Under the pieces are notes generated by a model. The model was not told the DNA's origin and made no database searches. It saw only the letters and a program-made list of their open reading frames with translations. From NCBI RefSeq assembly GCF_033954455.1, contig NZ_CP121473.1, positions 62,001 to 126,000 on the forward strand: 64,000 nt of DNA. The letters are read 5' to 3'. Shown here in pieces: positions 20,163 to 29,102 of this stretch (position 1 is the stretch's first letter; every line of letters starts with the position of its first letter). The stretch is from Thiorhodovibrio litoralis. GTDB lineage: Bacteria; Pseudomonadota; Gammaproteobacteria; Chromatiales; Chromatiaceae. The translations under genes were made by a program, and so were the position numbers.

Positions 20163-21128
20163 TCACGTCAGCCAGTTAAACCCCCAGCCGACCAGGGTGA
20201 AAGACAGCGCCAGCACCCCGGCATAGAGCGCCAGTGCCGGCCAGCGGATGACTTTGCGCAGGATGATCAGCTCCGGCAGCGAAAGCGCGGCGATGCTCAT
20301 CATCAGCGCCAGCACGGTGCCGATGGCTACGCCCTTGCCGAGCAGCGCCTCGGCGACTGGGATCACGCCAGTGGCATTGGAGTAGAGCGGTACGCCGAGA
20401 ATGACGGCGGCTGGCACGCTGTACCAGGCCGATTCATTCAGATGGGCCGCCACCCAGTCCTCGGGCACATAGCCGTGAAAGAGTGCGCCGAGGCCAATGC
20501 CAATCAGCACCCATTTCCACAGCCGGCGCAGAATCTCGCGCACCTCGCCCACGGCGTAACGGTGGCGACCGGCGAGCGAGGTGTCCGGTGTTTGCGTCTG
20601 CGCCTCGCCGACCTGAATTTTCCACACATAATCCTCCACCCAGCGCTCGGGGCGGAAGCGCTCCATTGCCAGGCCGCCAAACCAGGCGACCAGCAATCCG
20701 GCGCCGACATAGAGCAGGGTCAGCTTCCAGCCGAGCAGGCCGATCAGGATGACCACCGCGACCTCGTTGATCATGGGGCTGGCGATCAGGAAGGAAAAAG
20801 TCACGCCGAGCGGAATCCCTGCCTCAACAAAGCCGATGAACAACGGCACCGAGGAGCAGGAGCAGAAAGGCGTGATGGCGCCGAGACCAATGGCACTCGC
20901 ACGCGCCGCCCACACCGGCTTGCCGCGCACATAGGCGCGCACCTTCTCCGGCGACATGAGCGCACGCAGCAGGCCCATCAGATAGATCACCAGCACCAGC
21001 ATGGCGAAGATCTTGGCGGTGTCCATGACGAAAAACTGCACCGCCGCGCCCAAGTGAGACTCGGGCGCCAAGCCAAGGAGGTCATAGGCGATGACATTGC
21101 CCAGGGTGACGAAAGGTCCTTCAGCCAT
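20163..21128 (-). CDS. arsP: ArsP/DUF318-family permease
   Basis: 321 residues with about eight to ten membrane helices. The paired-cysteine motif TPFCSCSSVPLF (residues 86-97) is the hallmark of this permease family, whose ArsP members export trivalent organoarsenicals. The second-half repeat has GVPLYSNATGVIPVAEALLGKG. It overlaps the arsJ stop by 8 bp, tying it to the arsenic operon; that context supports the ArsP assignment over the generic permease name. Confidence 0.82.
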   Translation of the reverse strand: MAEGPFVTLGNVIAYDLLGLAPESHLGAAVQFFVMDTAKIFAMLVLVIYLMGLLRALMSPEKVRAYVRGKPVWAARASAIGLGAITPFCSCSSVPLFIGFVEAGIPLGVTFSFLIASPMINEVAVVILIGLLGWKLTLLYVGAGLLVAWFGGLAMERFRPERWVEDYVWKIQVGEAQTQTPDTSLAGRHRYAVGEVREILRRLWKWVLIGIGLGALFHGYVPEDWVAAHLNESAWYSVPAAVILGVPLYSNATGVIPVAEALLGKGVAIGTVLALMMSIAALSLPELIILRKVIRWPALALYAGVLALSFTLVGWGFNWLT

Positions 21129-22467
21129 CTGTGTGGGCCTCTGCTGTTGATGTGGCTCCAGTCACGGCGGGCAAAGGCAAGGAGAGCGCAAAGGCCGCGA
21201 GCACAAAACTCGCCGACCACCACAGGCAGCCCGTCAACCCCTGTGTTTGATAGATGAGTCCCGAGAGTACTGTCCCGATCAGCCGTCCGCCGGCATTGGC
21301 CATGTAGTAGAAACCGACATTCATCGAGACTTTTTGGAAATCCGAGTAGGCCAGAATCAGATAGGAGTGCAGTGCCGAGTTGATGGCGAAGACAATACCA
21401 AAAAGCACCAGGCCGACAATCAGGATATCCCCCTGAAGTTGACCCGTGGTGAGTGTTGCGAACCAGCTCAAATCCAGCCCCGAACGCGCGGCGAACGACT
21501 CAGCCAGCTTGGGGAATCTGTCCGGCCCATGGATCATCGCCAATGCCATGGCGGCCGGGATCAGCGCCAGCACCAGCGCCCAGCCGCGCGCCGAGGCGCC
21601 ACCCGGCCCCGCGCGCGACACTTGGCCTTCGGCATCCGTCAACGCCCGCCCGCGCAGCAGCACCGGCGCGCCGGCCTGCACAAAGCCATAGCCGATCACC
21701 CAGAGCGCCAGAAAGGCACCGACCTGGGTGGAGGACCAGCCGAGCACTTCATACAGAAATACCGGCAAGGCCACCACAAACCAGACATCGCGCGCGCCGA
21801 ACAGAAAAAAGCGCGCGGCCGACAGCCAGTTGACCGCCGGGGTGTTGGAGAAAACCTGGGTGAATTTGGCCTTCTCCTTGAGCTTGCCGATGCCCGAGGG
21901 CAGTAACAGCGCGGTAATCACCAGCACCAGAAACAGCAGGCCCGCCAGCACCAAGAGCGCGCCACGAAAGCCAATCCATTGCAGCAACGCTGCGCCGACG
22001 AAAAAGCCCGCGCCTTTGAGCGCATTCTTTGAGCCGGTCAGCACCGCAACATAGTTAAACAGCTTGGACTCGGCTCCCGCGCCCTGTCCGGTCAGGCTCT
22101 TGACCGAGGCTTTGGCCGACATCTTGTTCAGATCCTTCGCAATGCCAGAGAGCGCCTGAGCGGCCATCACATAGACCACCGCCAGCCAGGCATCTGGCAC
22201 TGTCAGCATCAGTAGCGCCGCCACCTGCAACGCCATGCCGATGTGCATGGTCAGATTCAGCCCGATGCGCGCCCCCAGCCAACCGCCGACCAGGTTGGTG
22301 AGGATGCCGAAGACCTCATAGAAGAGGAACAGCATCGCGACCTCGAAAGGCGAATAGCCGAGCTGATGAAAATACAGCACCACCAGCATGCGGATGGCGC
22401 CATCGGTGATGGTGAAGGCCCAGTACCCGGCCGTCACCGTCAGATAATTGCGGGTGGCGCTGTTCAT
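21121..22467 (-). CDS. arsJ: ArsJ, major-facilitator exporter of 1-arseno-3-phosphoglycerate
   Basis: 448 residues with twelve predicted membrane helices, opening MNSATRNYLTVTAGYWAFTI. The family identity is supported by the gene directly upstream (3-bp gap), a glyceraldehyde-3-phosphate dehydrogenase. In known ars operons GAPDH converts arsenate and glyceraldehyde-3-phosphate to an unstable arseno-phosphoglycerate that ArsJ expels. The C-terminus contains a low-similarity Thr/Ala tail that overlaps arsP. Confidence 0.9.
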   Translation of the reverse strand: MNSATRNYLTVTAGYWAFTITDGAIRMLVVLYFHQLGYSPFEVAMLFLFYEVFGILTNLVGGWLGARIGLNLTMHIGMALQVAALLMLTVPDAWLAVVYVMAAQALSGIAKDLNKMSAKASVKSLTGQGAGAESKLFNYVAVLTGSKNALKGAGFFVGAALLQWIGFRGALLVLAGLLFLVLVITALLLPSGIGKLKEKAKFTQVFSNTPAVNWLSAARFFLFGARDVWFVVALPVFLYEVLGWSSTQVGAFLALWVIGYGFVQAGAPVLLRGRALTDAEGQVSRAGPGGASARGWALVLALIPAAMALAMIHGPDRFPKLAESFAARSGLDLSWFATLTTGQLQGDILIVGLVLFGIVFAINSALHSYLILAYSDFQKVSMNVGFYYMANAGGRLIGTVLSGLIYQTQGLTGCLWWSASFVLAAFALSLPLPAVTGATSTAEAHTDG

Positions 22468-22470
22468 GGG

Positions 22471-23487
22471 TTAGAGCGCGCGGGCGATAAGATGCGCAAT
22501 ATCGACCATCCGATTCGCATAGCCCCATTCGTTGTCGTACCAGGCATAGATCTTCACCTGGGTGTCGTTCACCACCAGGGTGGATAATGCATCGACGATG
22601 GAGGAGCGCGGGTCGTTCAGGTAATCGACCGACACCAGCGGGCGTTCTTCATAGCCCAAAATGCCGGCCAGCTCGCCTTCGGCGGCGGTTTTGAGAAGCG
22701 CATTGATCTCCTCGGCCGTGACGGAACGCTCGGCCTCGAAGACAAAATCGGTCAGCGAGGCATTGAGCAGCGGCACCCGCACCGCATGGCCATTCAGCTT
22801 GCCGGTCAGCTCCGGGAAGATCTTGGTGATTGCCCGCGCGCTGCCGGTGGTGGTCGGGATGAGCGACTGACCGCAAGCGCGTGCTCGGCGCAGATCCTTA
22901 TGGCCCAGATCGACGATGCGCTGGGTGTTGGTGATGTTATGCAGGGTGGTCATGCTGCCGTGACGGATGCCAACCTGCTCGTGCATGACCTTGACCACAG
23001 GCGCCAGGCAATTGGTGGTGCAGGAAGCGGCGGTGACCAACGGATGCCGCTCTGGATCATAGCGGTCGTGATTCACACCATAGACGATATCCAGCGCGCC
23101 TTTGGTCGGCGCCGCGACCAGCACTTTCTTCACCCCTTGGGCGAAGTAACCGTCGAGCAATTCCGGCTGCTTGTGATGCTTGCCGGTGGCCTCAATGACG
23201 ATGTCGCAGTTCGACCAGTCGCCCTCGGCGATGGTCTTGGCCGAGCTGTAGTGCAAAGACTGGTCGTCGATGGTCAGTCGGTCGTCTTCTCCCGCGCAGG
23301 GATAAGGCCAGCGCCCATGAACCGAGTCGAATTCCAGCAGATGGGCGCTGCCAGCCGCATCGCAGGCGATCTCGTTGATGCGGGTGATACCCTGCGCCCG
23401 TTCTCCCTCACTCAGCCGCCCCCAGGCCGCGCGCAACGCGAGCCGCCCCATGCGACCGAAACCGTTGATGCCAATGCTGACGGTCAT
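22471..23487 (-). CDS. gapdh: ArsJ-associated glyceraldehyde-3-phosphate dehydrogenase
   Basis: ATG 23487 with GGGGGA 7 bases upstream gives 338 residues starting [16 protein letters not shown], the NAD-binding glycine motif. The catalytic Cys lies in [12 protein letters not shown] and the substrate loop in [13 protein letters not shown]. Its position between an arsR-type regulator and arsJ marks it as the arsenate-detoxifying paralogue rather than the glycolytic enzyme. The frame's extension to 23550 would run through the promoter. Confidence 0.93.
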   Translation of the reverse strand: MTVSIGINGFGRMGRLALRAAWGRLSEGERAQGITRINEIACDAAGSAHLLEFDSVHGRWPYPCAGEDDRLTIDDQSLHYSSAKTIAEGDWSNCDIVIEATGKHHKQPELLDGYFAQGVKKVLVAAPTKGALDIVYGVNHDRYDPERHPLVTAASCTTNCLAPVVKVMHEQVGIRHGSMTTLHNITNTQRIVDLGHKDLRRARACGQSLIPTTTGSARAITKIFPELTGKLNGHAVRVPLLNASLTDFVFEAERSVTAEEINALLKTAAEGELAGILGYEERPLVSVDYLNDPRSSIVDALSTLVVNDTQVKIYAWYDNEWGYANRMVDIAHLIARAL

Positions 23488-23522
23488 GTGTTTTCCCCCT
23501 GATTCGCAGAACACTGGTCGCG

Positions 23523-23550
23523 ATAATATACGACATTTGTTATATTGCAA
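23523..23550 (-). promoter_or_regulatory. Promoter with probable ArsR operator for GAPDH-arsJ-arsP
   Basis: On the minus strand the -35 is TTGCAA (23545-23550), a 16-bp spacer follows, and the -10 is TATTAT (23523-23528). The spacer contains an imperfect palindrome framed by ATAT...ATAT, the AT-rich dyad typical of ArsR/SmtB-family operators. It lies 36-63 bp upstream of the GAPDH ATG and downstream of arsR, so de-repression would drive the resistance genes independently of arsR. Confidence 0.6.
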
Positions 23551-23571
23551 AAAACAGATTTAACGGAGCCG

Positions 23572-23617
23572 AAAAAAGCCGGCCTACCGGACCGGGGAGC
23601 CCTCGGTGATAGCCGGC
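23572..23617 (-). terminator. Probable intrinsic terminator of arsR
   Basis: On the minus strand GCCGGC (23612-23617) can pair with GCCGGC (23578-23583), with further inner pairing, and is followed immediately by six T (23572-23577). It lies 11 bases after the arsR stop and before the internal promoter, so arsR and the three downstream genes may be separate transcripts. Confidence 0.5.
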
Positions 23618-23627
23618 CCCTCGTCAA

Positions 23628-24005
23628 CTAAGGAGCTTGCTGATCCAAAACCCCGCCACAACGCGGCGCGCCGGGTCGATTGGCCATGGCCGCCAGCGCC
23701 TTGGCATCCTCGCGAAAAGGTGTGGCATCTGCGAGACCTGCGGCTGTTTCGCGCAGGACAGCGCACGCCCAAGCCGGCAGATCGGGGTGAATTCGATAGT
23801 AAATCCAGGTGCCAGCGCGCCGATCGGCCACCAGCGACAACTCGCGCAGTTGCGCCAGATGGCGCGAGACATGGGGTTGGGAAACGCCAATCGCCTGCGT
23901 CAGCTCGCAGACGCACAGCTCGCCCTCGCGCAGCAGCAGCATCAGCATGCGCAAACGGGTATCGTTGGCCAGCGCGGAGAAGAAAGCGGTGGGGGCGATG
24001 GACAC
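23628..24005 (-). CDS. arsR: ArsR-family arsenic-sensing repressor
   Basis: A winged-helix protein with FFSALANDTRLRMLMLL, then the As(III)-binding motif ELCVCEL (two Cys) at the start of the recognition region, and QPHVSRHLAQLRELSLV as the DNA-reading helix. A GTG at 24005 gives 125 residues, typical for the family. Another GTG at 24104 is possible; neither has a clear Shine-Dalgarno sequence, so the start is uncertain. Additional Cys residues near the C-terminus (WACAV, RCGGV) might add to metal binding. Confidence 0.85.
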   Translation of the reverse strand: MSIAPTAFFSALANDTRLRMLMLLLREGELCVCELTQAIGVSQPHVSRHLAQLRELSLVADRRAGTWIYYRIHPDLPAWACAVLRETAAGLADATPFREDAKALAAMANRPGAPRCGGVLDQQAP

Positions 24006-24379
24006 GGATGTCTTATTGGAGTGTGAAGGTTGAAGTGGGAAGTCTGAAGCTCGCAGCGGACCCAGGGTTAGCCGTGAAACCACGATCTGCGAGAGTGCCG
24101 CCACCCCAGCGGCCTGTCAACCGCAAGCGCAGCAGACCTGATGATGCCAGCGCTCGCCCAATCCGCCGTGGTGGCGATACGCATCCCCTGCGCAAATCGT
24201 GCCGCAGTGCAATCACTGATCTATTCGGTCATGCCGATAGCTTTTTTAAGCGCAGCCGGACAGTCAGGCTGCCAGATGAAGACCTTTTCTCTCTGCTTGG
24301 AAAAGAATCTGAGCCTGGACGTTTTTCTCACTCGATTGCGCTATGCTTCGGTCGTGCAAATATTGAGGAGAACGCGACC
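24006..24379. other. Divergent intergenic region between arsR and the GNAT/C39 gene
   Basis: It should hold both promoters. A TATGCT hexamer (24342-24347) could be a -10 for the rightward gene but no good -35 is spaced correctly. GAGGAG (24365-24370) is the probable ribosome-binding site for the rightward gene. The local sequence is AT-richer than its surroundings around 24220-24350. Confidence 0.4.
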
Positions 24380-25519
24380 CTGTCCTGGCTGATTCGTCCC
24401 GCTGAAATCGCCGATCTCGATGCCCTGCTGGCGCTTGAACAGGCCGCCTTTTCCGGTGACCGCCTGACGCGCCGACAATTGCGTCATCTGATCACTCGGG
24501 CGCAGGCGGAGTTTTTGGTCGCGCTCAGGGATGATTCGGAGACGCCGCCAACCCTGCTTGGTGACGTGCTGGTGCTCTTTAACCGCGCGACTTCGGTGGC
24601 GCGGCTGTATTCCATTGCCGTCGCCGAAGCCGCGCGCGGGCAAGGCGTTGGCCGTGCTCTGGTCGAGGCGGCCGAGCGCGCGACCTGGGTCCGCCAGCGC
24701 GCCTATCTGCGCCTTGAAATCCGCCGTGACAACCTCGCCTCGCAACGCCTATTTGAGCGTCTGGGCTACCGCCGTTTCGGCATGCGCCCCGCCTATTACC
24801 AGGACAAGATGGAGGCGCTGCGCTACGAAAAGGCGCTGATGCCCGCGCTGGGGCCGGTCGCGACCGGGCCAGGCGTGCCCTTCTACGAGCAGACGCTGGA
24901 CTTCACCTGCGGTGCCTCCTGTCTGATGATGGCGCTCAAAGCGCTAGATGGGCGCATTAGCCTCGACCGCACCCTGGAACTTCGCATCTGGCGCGAGGCG
25001 ACCACCATTTTCATGACCTCCGGCCACGGCGGCTGCGGTCCCTTTGGGTTGGCACTTGCGGCGCATCGACGGGGATTTCTGGCGGAGGTGTTCGTCAACG
25101 ATCGCGGCGTGCCGCTGATCGACTCTGTCCGTAGCCCGGAGAAGAAAGAAGTCATGCGCCTGGTGCACGAGGACATGCTGTCTGAGATCGAACGCCTCGG
25201 CATCCCTGTGACCTACGCCAATTTGGATGTGGAAACCATGCAGGCGCGCTTTGTTGCGGGAGCGGTGCCTCTGGTGCTGATCAGCTCCTACCGCATCTAT
25301 GCGGAGAAGTTTCCCCACTGGGTGGTGGTGACCGGCTGCGATGACAGCTTCATCTATGTCCATGATCCCTATGTCGATATCAACAATGGCGAGACTGCGC
25401 TCGATTCGATGAACATGCCAATTCAACCCAGTGAATTCCGCCGCATGGCCCGTTATGGGCGCGCCGGGCTTCAGGCCGTGGTGTTGATTTCCCGTCCAGA
25501 GCCGAGCGCCCATGGCTGA
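24380..25519 (+). CDS. GNAT acetyltransferase fused to C39-like peptidase
   Basis: The frame is open far upstream (to 23606), but homology-like sequence begins at LSWLIRPAEIADLD. No ATG, GTG or TTG lies in frame near there. GAGGAG at 24365-24370 points to a CTG start at 24380, giving 379 residues. Residues 1-150 form a GNAT domain (acetyl-CoA loop in EAARGQGVGRALVEAAE). Residues 175-370 resemble a C39-like cysteine peptidase: Cys in LDFTCGASCLMM, His in HWVVVTGCDD and Asp in VHDPY. Its last 8 bp overlap the RimK-like gene, so the two proteins probably act together on a peptide or amino-acid conjugate. Substrate unknown. Confidence 0.8.
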   Translation: MSWLIRPAEIADLDALLALEQAAFSGDRLTRRQLRHLITRAQAEFLVALRDDSETPPTLLGDVLVLFNRATSVARLYSIAVAEAARGQGVGRALVEAAERATWVRQRAYLRLEIRRDNLASQRLFERLGYRRFGMRPAYYQDKMEALRYEKALMPALGPVATGPGVPFYEQTLDFTCGASCLMMALKALDGRISLDRTLELRIWREATTIFMTSGHGGCGPFGLALAAHRRGFLAEVFVNDRGVPLIDSVRSPEKKEVMRLVHEDMLSEIERLGIPVTYANLDVETMQARFVAGAVPLVLISSYRIYAEKFPHWVVVTGCDDSFIYVHDPYVDINNGETALDSMNMPIQPSEFRRMARYGRAGLQAVVLISRPEPSAHG

Positions 25520-26999
25520 GCATCTGTTGCTGGTCGAGCAGGCGGGCGACTGGAAGACCCATTTTCCAACACTTCCGGTGGTAACGGCGCGCGAGTATCT
25601 GAGTCAGGGTGTTTCTCATGGTCCAGCGGCGCGGCGACGGGTGCGCATCATTAATCTCTGTCGGAGCTATCGGTATCTGAGCCTGGGGTACTATTGTTCC
25701 CTGCTTGCCGAGGCGCGCGGTCACAAGGCGATTCCAGCGGTCGGCACCATGCAGGAGGTGTCCAGCCGCGATCTTTATGGGCTGATGACCGACGGACTCA
25801 ATGCCAGCGTGCCGCGGGCACTCACAGCGGCGACCGCTAATGGGGCCACCGCAAGCCGCACCCTGACGCTCATGTTCGGTCAGTGTGCCGAGCCGGAGCT
25901 GCAACCCTTCGCGCGCCGAGTGTTCGAGACCTTCCGCTGTCCCATCCTGCGGGTCGAACTCAAAGCGCAACCGCAATGGCGCATCAGCAGCTTGCGCGCG
26001 CTGTCGCTGCACAGCCTGGATGCCGAACAAGAGAGCGCTTTTTTTGCCGCGCTTGAACACTACCTGTCGCGCCCCTGGCGGCAGCCGCGCGCGCGTCCCG
26101 AATACCGCTACGATCTGGCCTTGCTGCACGATCCGCAGGAAGATCTGCCACCTTCGAATCCCAGAGCCTTGCAAAAATTCCAGCGCGTCGGGCGCCAGCT
26201 CGGTCTGAATGTCGAGCTGATCCAGCCGCGCGACTTTGCGCGCCTAGCGGAATACGACGCCCTGTTGATTCGCGAGACCACCCGCATCGGCCACCACAGC
26301 TTTCGCTTCGCCAAGAAGGCGGCCAGCGAGGGTATGGTGGTGATTGATGATCCGGACTCCATTCTGCGCTGCACCAACAAGGTATTTCTGGCTGAACTGC
26401 TGGAGGCCAACCGGGTGCCGCGCCCGCGCACGCTGATTCTGCGCCGGGAGACGCTGCTCGATGTGGAAGCCGCCATCGGCTACCCCGTGGTGCTGAAAAT
26501 TCCCGAGGGGTCTTTTTCGCGCGGCGTATTTAAGGCCAGCAACCGCAACGAATTGCTCGACATGGCAGCGCGGTTGTTGCGCGAGTCCGATCTCATTTTA
26601 GCGCAGGAATTTCTTTACACCGAGTTTGACTGGCGCATTGGCTTGCTCGCCCGGCGTCCACTTTATGCCTGCAAATATTTTATGAGTAAGGCCCACTGGC
26701 AGATTGTCCATCACCACAGCGACGGTCGCCACAACGAGGGCCGCTTTGAGACCATGGCCGTCGAGGATGTACCAGCCGATGTGGTTGACGTCGCGCTCAA
26801 GGCCGCCAATCTGATCGGCGACGGTCTCTACGGCGTCGATGTCAAAGCGACCCCGCATGGCGCGGTGATTATTGAGGTCAACGACAACCCTAATCTTGAT
26901 AGCGGCATTGAAGACCGGGTGCTCGGCGATGACCTCTATCGCCGCATTCTGGGGGAAATGATCACGCGGCTTGAACGCCGGCGTGGTGCCCTGCCATGA
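25512..26999 (+). CDS. RimK-like ATP-grasp ligase with N-terminal RLAN-type domain
   Basis: 495 residues. The first 190 or so resemble the N-terminal domain attached to one branch of RimK-like ligases (INLCRSYRYLSLGYYCSLLAE). Then comes an ATP-grasp fold with YPVVLKIPEGSFSRGVFK (ATP-binding Lys and Gly loop), LAQEFLYTEFDWRIG and the Mg-binding end IIEVNDNPNLDSG. Such enzymes join an amino acid or peptide to a carboxylate using ATP. The overlap with the acetyltransferase/peptidase suggests a make-modify-cleave module. No precursor peptide gene is obvious nearby. Confidence 0.85.
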   Translation: MAEHLLLVEQAGDWKTHFPTLPVVTAREYLSQGVSHGPAARRRVRIINLCRSYRYLSLGYYCSLLAEARGHKAIPAVGTMQEVSSRDLYGLMTDGLNASVPRALTAATANGATASRTLTLMFGQCAEPELQPFARRVFETFRCPILRVELKAQPQWRISSLRALSLHSLDAEQESAFFAALEHYLSRPWRQPRARPEYRYDLALLHDPQEDLPPSNPRALQKFQRVGRQLGLNVELIQPRDFARLAEYDALLIRETTRIGHHSFRFAKKAASEGMVVIDDPDSILRCTNKVFLAELLEANRVPRPRTLILRRETLLDVEAAIGYPVVLKIPEGSFSRGVFKASNRNELLDMAARLLRESDLILAQEFLYTEFDWRIGLLARRPLYACKYFMSKAHWQIVHHHSDGRHNEGRFETMAVEDVPADVVDVALKAANLIGDGLYGVDVKATPHGAVIIEVNDNPNLDSGIEDRVLGDDLYRRILGEMITRLERRRGALP

Positions 27000-27183
27000 G
27001 TGTCAGGTATTGTTCGCCAAGCTTCTAGTAAGCACGTTTCTGCATCGGGCGCATACCAAATTTTTCCTGGTTCGACGGATGCGCTCCCTCAATCACGTCG
27101 GTCTGCGCGAGAGTGCTTGCCCGATTCTCCAGCTGAAGCAACTTGCCATATATTACGACAAGCTGATGGCCGAGATCTGATGT

Positions 27184-28473
27184 ATGTCCAATGATGCGAT
27201 CCTGATCCTGGGTGAAACCGAATATCGATTTCCTGTCATCGAAGGGGCTGAGGGCGAGCGCGCCATCGATATCCAAAATCTACGAGCGCGTACCGGGCAC
27301 ATTACGCTCGATCCGGGTTACGGCAATACCGGGAGCTGCGAGAGCGCCATCACCTTCATCGATGGCGAGCGGGGGATTCTCCGCTATCGCGGCATTCCCA
27401 TCGAGCAGTTCGAGCAGGCGCCGAATTTCGTCGAGGTCGCCTGGCTGCTCATCTTTGGACGCCTGCCGAGCGCGGACGAGTACAAGGCCTTCTCTGACAA
27501 CCTGACGGCCAGTGCCAACCTCGATGAGAGCATGAAGCACCACTTCGAGGGCTTCCCGCGCTCGGCGCCGCCCATGGCCATCCTGTCGGCCATGATCAAC
27601 GCCTTGTCCTGCTTCCACCCCGAGCTCTTCGAGTTGGAGGATGCCGATCGCTTCCGGGTCGCGGCGGCCGGGCTCATCAGCAAGATCCGCACAATCGCGG
27701 CCTATGCCTATCGCCACTCAGTGGGCCAGCCCTACATCTATCCCAACCCAGAATTGCGCTATGTGCCGAACTTCCTGCACATGATGTTCTCGCAGCCCTA
27801 TGCGGAGCACCTGTGCGATCCGATCGTGCGTGATGCCATCAACCTGGTCCTGCTGCTGCACGCGGACCACGAGCAAAACTGCTCGACCTCGACGGTTCGG
27901 ATGGTCGGATCGAGTCAAGCGAATCTCTTCGCCTCCTGCGCCGCAGGTGTCTGTGCCCTCTGGGGGCCGCTGCATGGCGGCGCCAATGCCGCAGTGCTGG
28001 ACATGCTTGAGCAGATCCATCAGGGCCAGCTCAGCCCGGAAGCGTACGTGCGACTCGCGAAGGACAAGGACAGCAAGGTGCGGCTGATGGGCTTCGGGCA
28101 TCGGGTCTACAAGAACTTCGACCCCCGCGCCAAGATGCTGGGCAAGGTGGCCGAGCGGCTTCTGCCCACGCTCGGGTACAAGGATCCCCTGCTCGACATC
28201 GCGCGCAAGCTCGAAGAGATCGCGCTGGAGGATCCTTACTTCGTCGAGCGCAAGCTCTACCCGAATGTCGATTTCTATAGCGGCATCATCATGCGCGCCA
28301 TCGGCATCCCGACCAATATGTTCACCGTCATGTTTGCCATCGGTCGACTGCCGGGCTGGATCGCCCATTGGTGGGAGCAGGCTCAAACGCCGGGAAGCCG
28401 GATCGCGCGTCCGCGCCAGGTCTACGTCGGGCCTGGCGTGACCGATCACGTTCCGAGGGACGCTCGATCCTGA
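27184..28473 (+). CDS. gltA: Citrate synthase
   Basis: 429 residues, the length of hexameric type II enzymes. The active-site residues are visible: His in LLLHADHEQNCSTSTVR, His in GFGHRVYKNFDPR and Asp in YPNVDFYSGI. It condenses acetyl-CoA with oxaloacetate. It is on the same strand as, and 184 bp after, the RimK-like gene, so it probably has its own promoter. The C-terminus (RPRQVYVGPG...) departs slightly from the usual ending and runs to the edge of the degraded region. Confidence 0.95.
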   Translation: MSNDAILILGETEYRFPVIEGAEGERAIDIQNLRARTGHITLDPGYGNTGSCESAITFIDGERGILRYRGIPIEQFEQAPNFVEVAWLLIFGRLPSADEYKAFSDNLTASANLDESMKHHFEGFPRSAPPMAILSAMINALSCFHPELFELEDADRFRVAAAGLISKIRTIAAYAYRHSVGQPYIYPNPELRYVPNFLHMMFSQPYAEHLCDPIVRDAINLVLLLHADHEQNCSTSTVRMVGSSQANLFASCAAGVCALWGPLHGGANAAVLDMLEQIHQGQLSPEAYVRLAKDKDSKVRLMGFGHRVYKNFDPRAKMLGKVAERLLPTLGYKDPLLDIARKLEEIALEDPYFVERKLYPNVDFYSGIIMRAIGIPTNMFTVMFAIGRLPGWIAHWWEQAQTPGSRIARPRQVYVGPGVTDHVPRDARS

Positions 28474-28479
28474 AGACGA

Positions 28480-28650
28480 GCGTCTTGATGTCGAATCCTA
28501 CGCCCGTACCACGCTTTCGACTGGATTCTACGTCGATCAGCTGGATGGGCTGGCCGTTGAACCGCACCGCCATGTCCAGCCGATCCTTGTTGCTGGCAAC
28601 TTCCACGGTCACGCTCAGGCCCAGCGCCGCAGAGTAGGCGAAGAAAACGC
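28480..28650 (-). pseudogene. Remnant of AAA-ATPase-like protein with C-terminal PD-(D/E)XK nuclease domain
   Basis: The reading FFAYSAALGLSVTVEV...RLDMAVRFNGQPIQL matches the pattern of the C-terminal nuclease-like domain of AAA-ATPase-like proteins (family usually LGLDVTVEDxTxxGRLDMxVxFNG). A stop codon lies just upstream in this frame and the rest of the protein is absent. The frame runs on antisense into the citrate synthase 3' end. The assignment is from motif memory. Confidence 0.4.
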
Positions 28651-28846
28651 TGGTTTAATCGCCTTCGATGGCGCGATGGTGTTATTGCGGATCGAGCTGG
28701 CTTGGGTATTTGGCCTACAGAACAACAGCTCGGCAGCGATCAACCAACTGCGACGTATGGATTCGAGACGTGATGAGATTAGACTGAAAACGTGGCGTAT
28801 CGAGAAACGACTCGGCGCCTTGTTCGAGTCCCGTGGCAGGGAGTCA

Positions 28847-29065
28847 TCAGTCAACCTTCGCCAGTTCGGCCTCAGCCGCGAGCCAGTCTTCCATCTCGTG
28901 GCCGGCCTCGAATCCTCGCCCTTGGGCCTTGAGGTAGGCGAGCTCGGCGATTTTTTCGTCTTGCGCAGGGCGGTCGTCGCCTGGCGGGTCGAAGTTGTCG
29001 GCCCATGCGTTGGCCGTTGCTTGCATGCTTTTGCGCTTTCTCGGAGTGGTCGTTGTCGTCGTCAT
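28847..29065 (-). CDS. DUF2934 domain protein
   Basis: 72 residues from ATG 29065, with AGAGGT at 7-base spacing. The C-terminal half, EKIAELAYLKAQGRGFEAGHEMEDWLAAEAEL, fits the short DUF2934 pattern (helix, Gly-rich turn, helix, usually HxxDWLxAE). The N-terminus is a Thr run then basic residues. Function unknown. The broken STAS gene lies 37 bp upstream on the same strand. Confidence 0.7.
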   Translation of the reverse strand: MTTTTTTPRKRKSMQATANAWADNFDPPGDDRPAQDEKIAELAYLKAQGRGFEAGHEMEDWLAAEAELAKVD

Positions 29066-29102
29066 ATAAGTTACCTCTGTCGGATGGATTTGCGGGCGCA
29101 CA

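Noticed and set aside
23606-24379. 258-codon extension ahead of the GNAT/C39 protein
   Set aside because: It crosses the arsR gene on the opposite strand and the intergenic region; the sequence is not domain-like.
28676-28846. Rightward frame starting MVLLRIELAWVFGLQ
   Set aside because: It runs through the DUF2934 gene in antisense; the first 55 residues match no family I recognise and there is no ribosome site.
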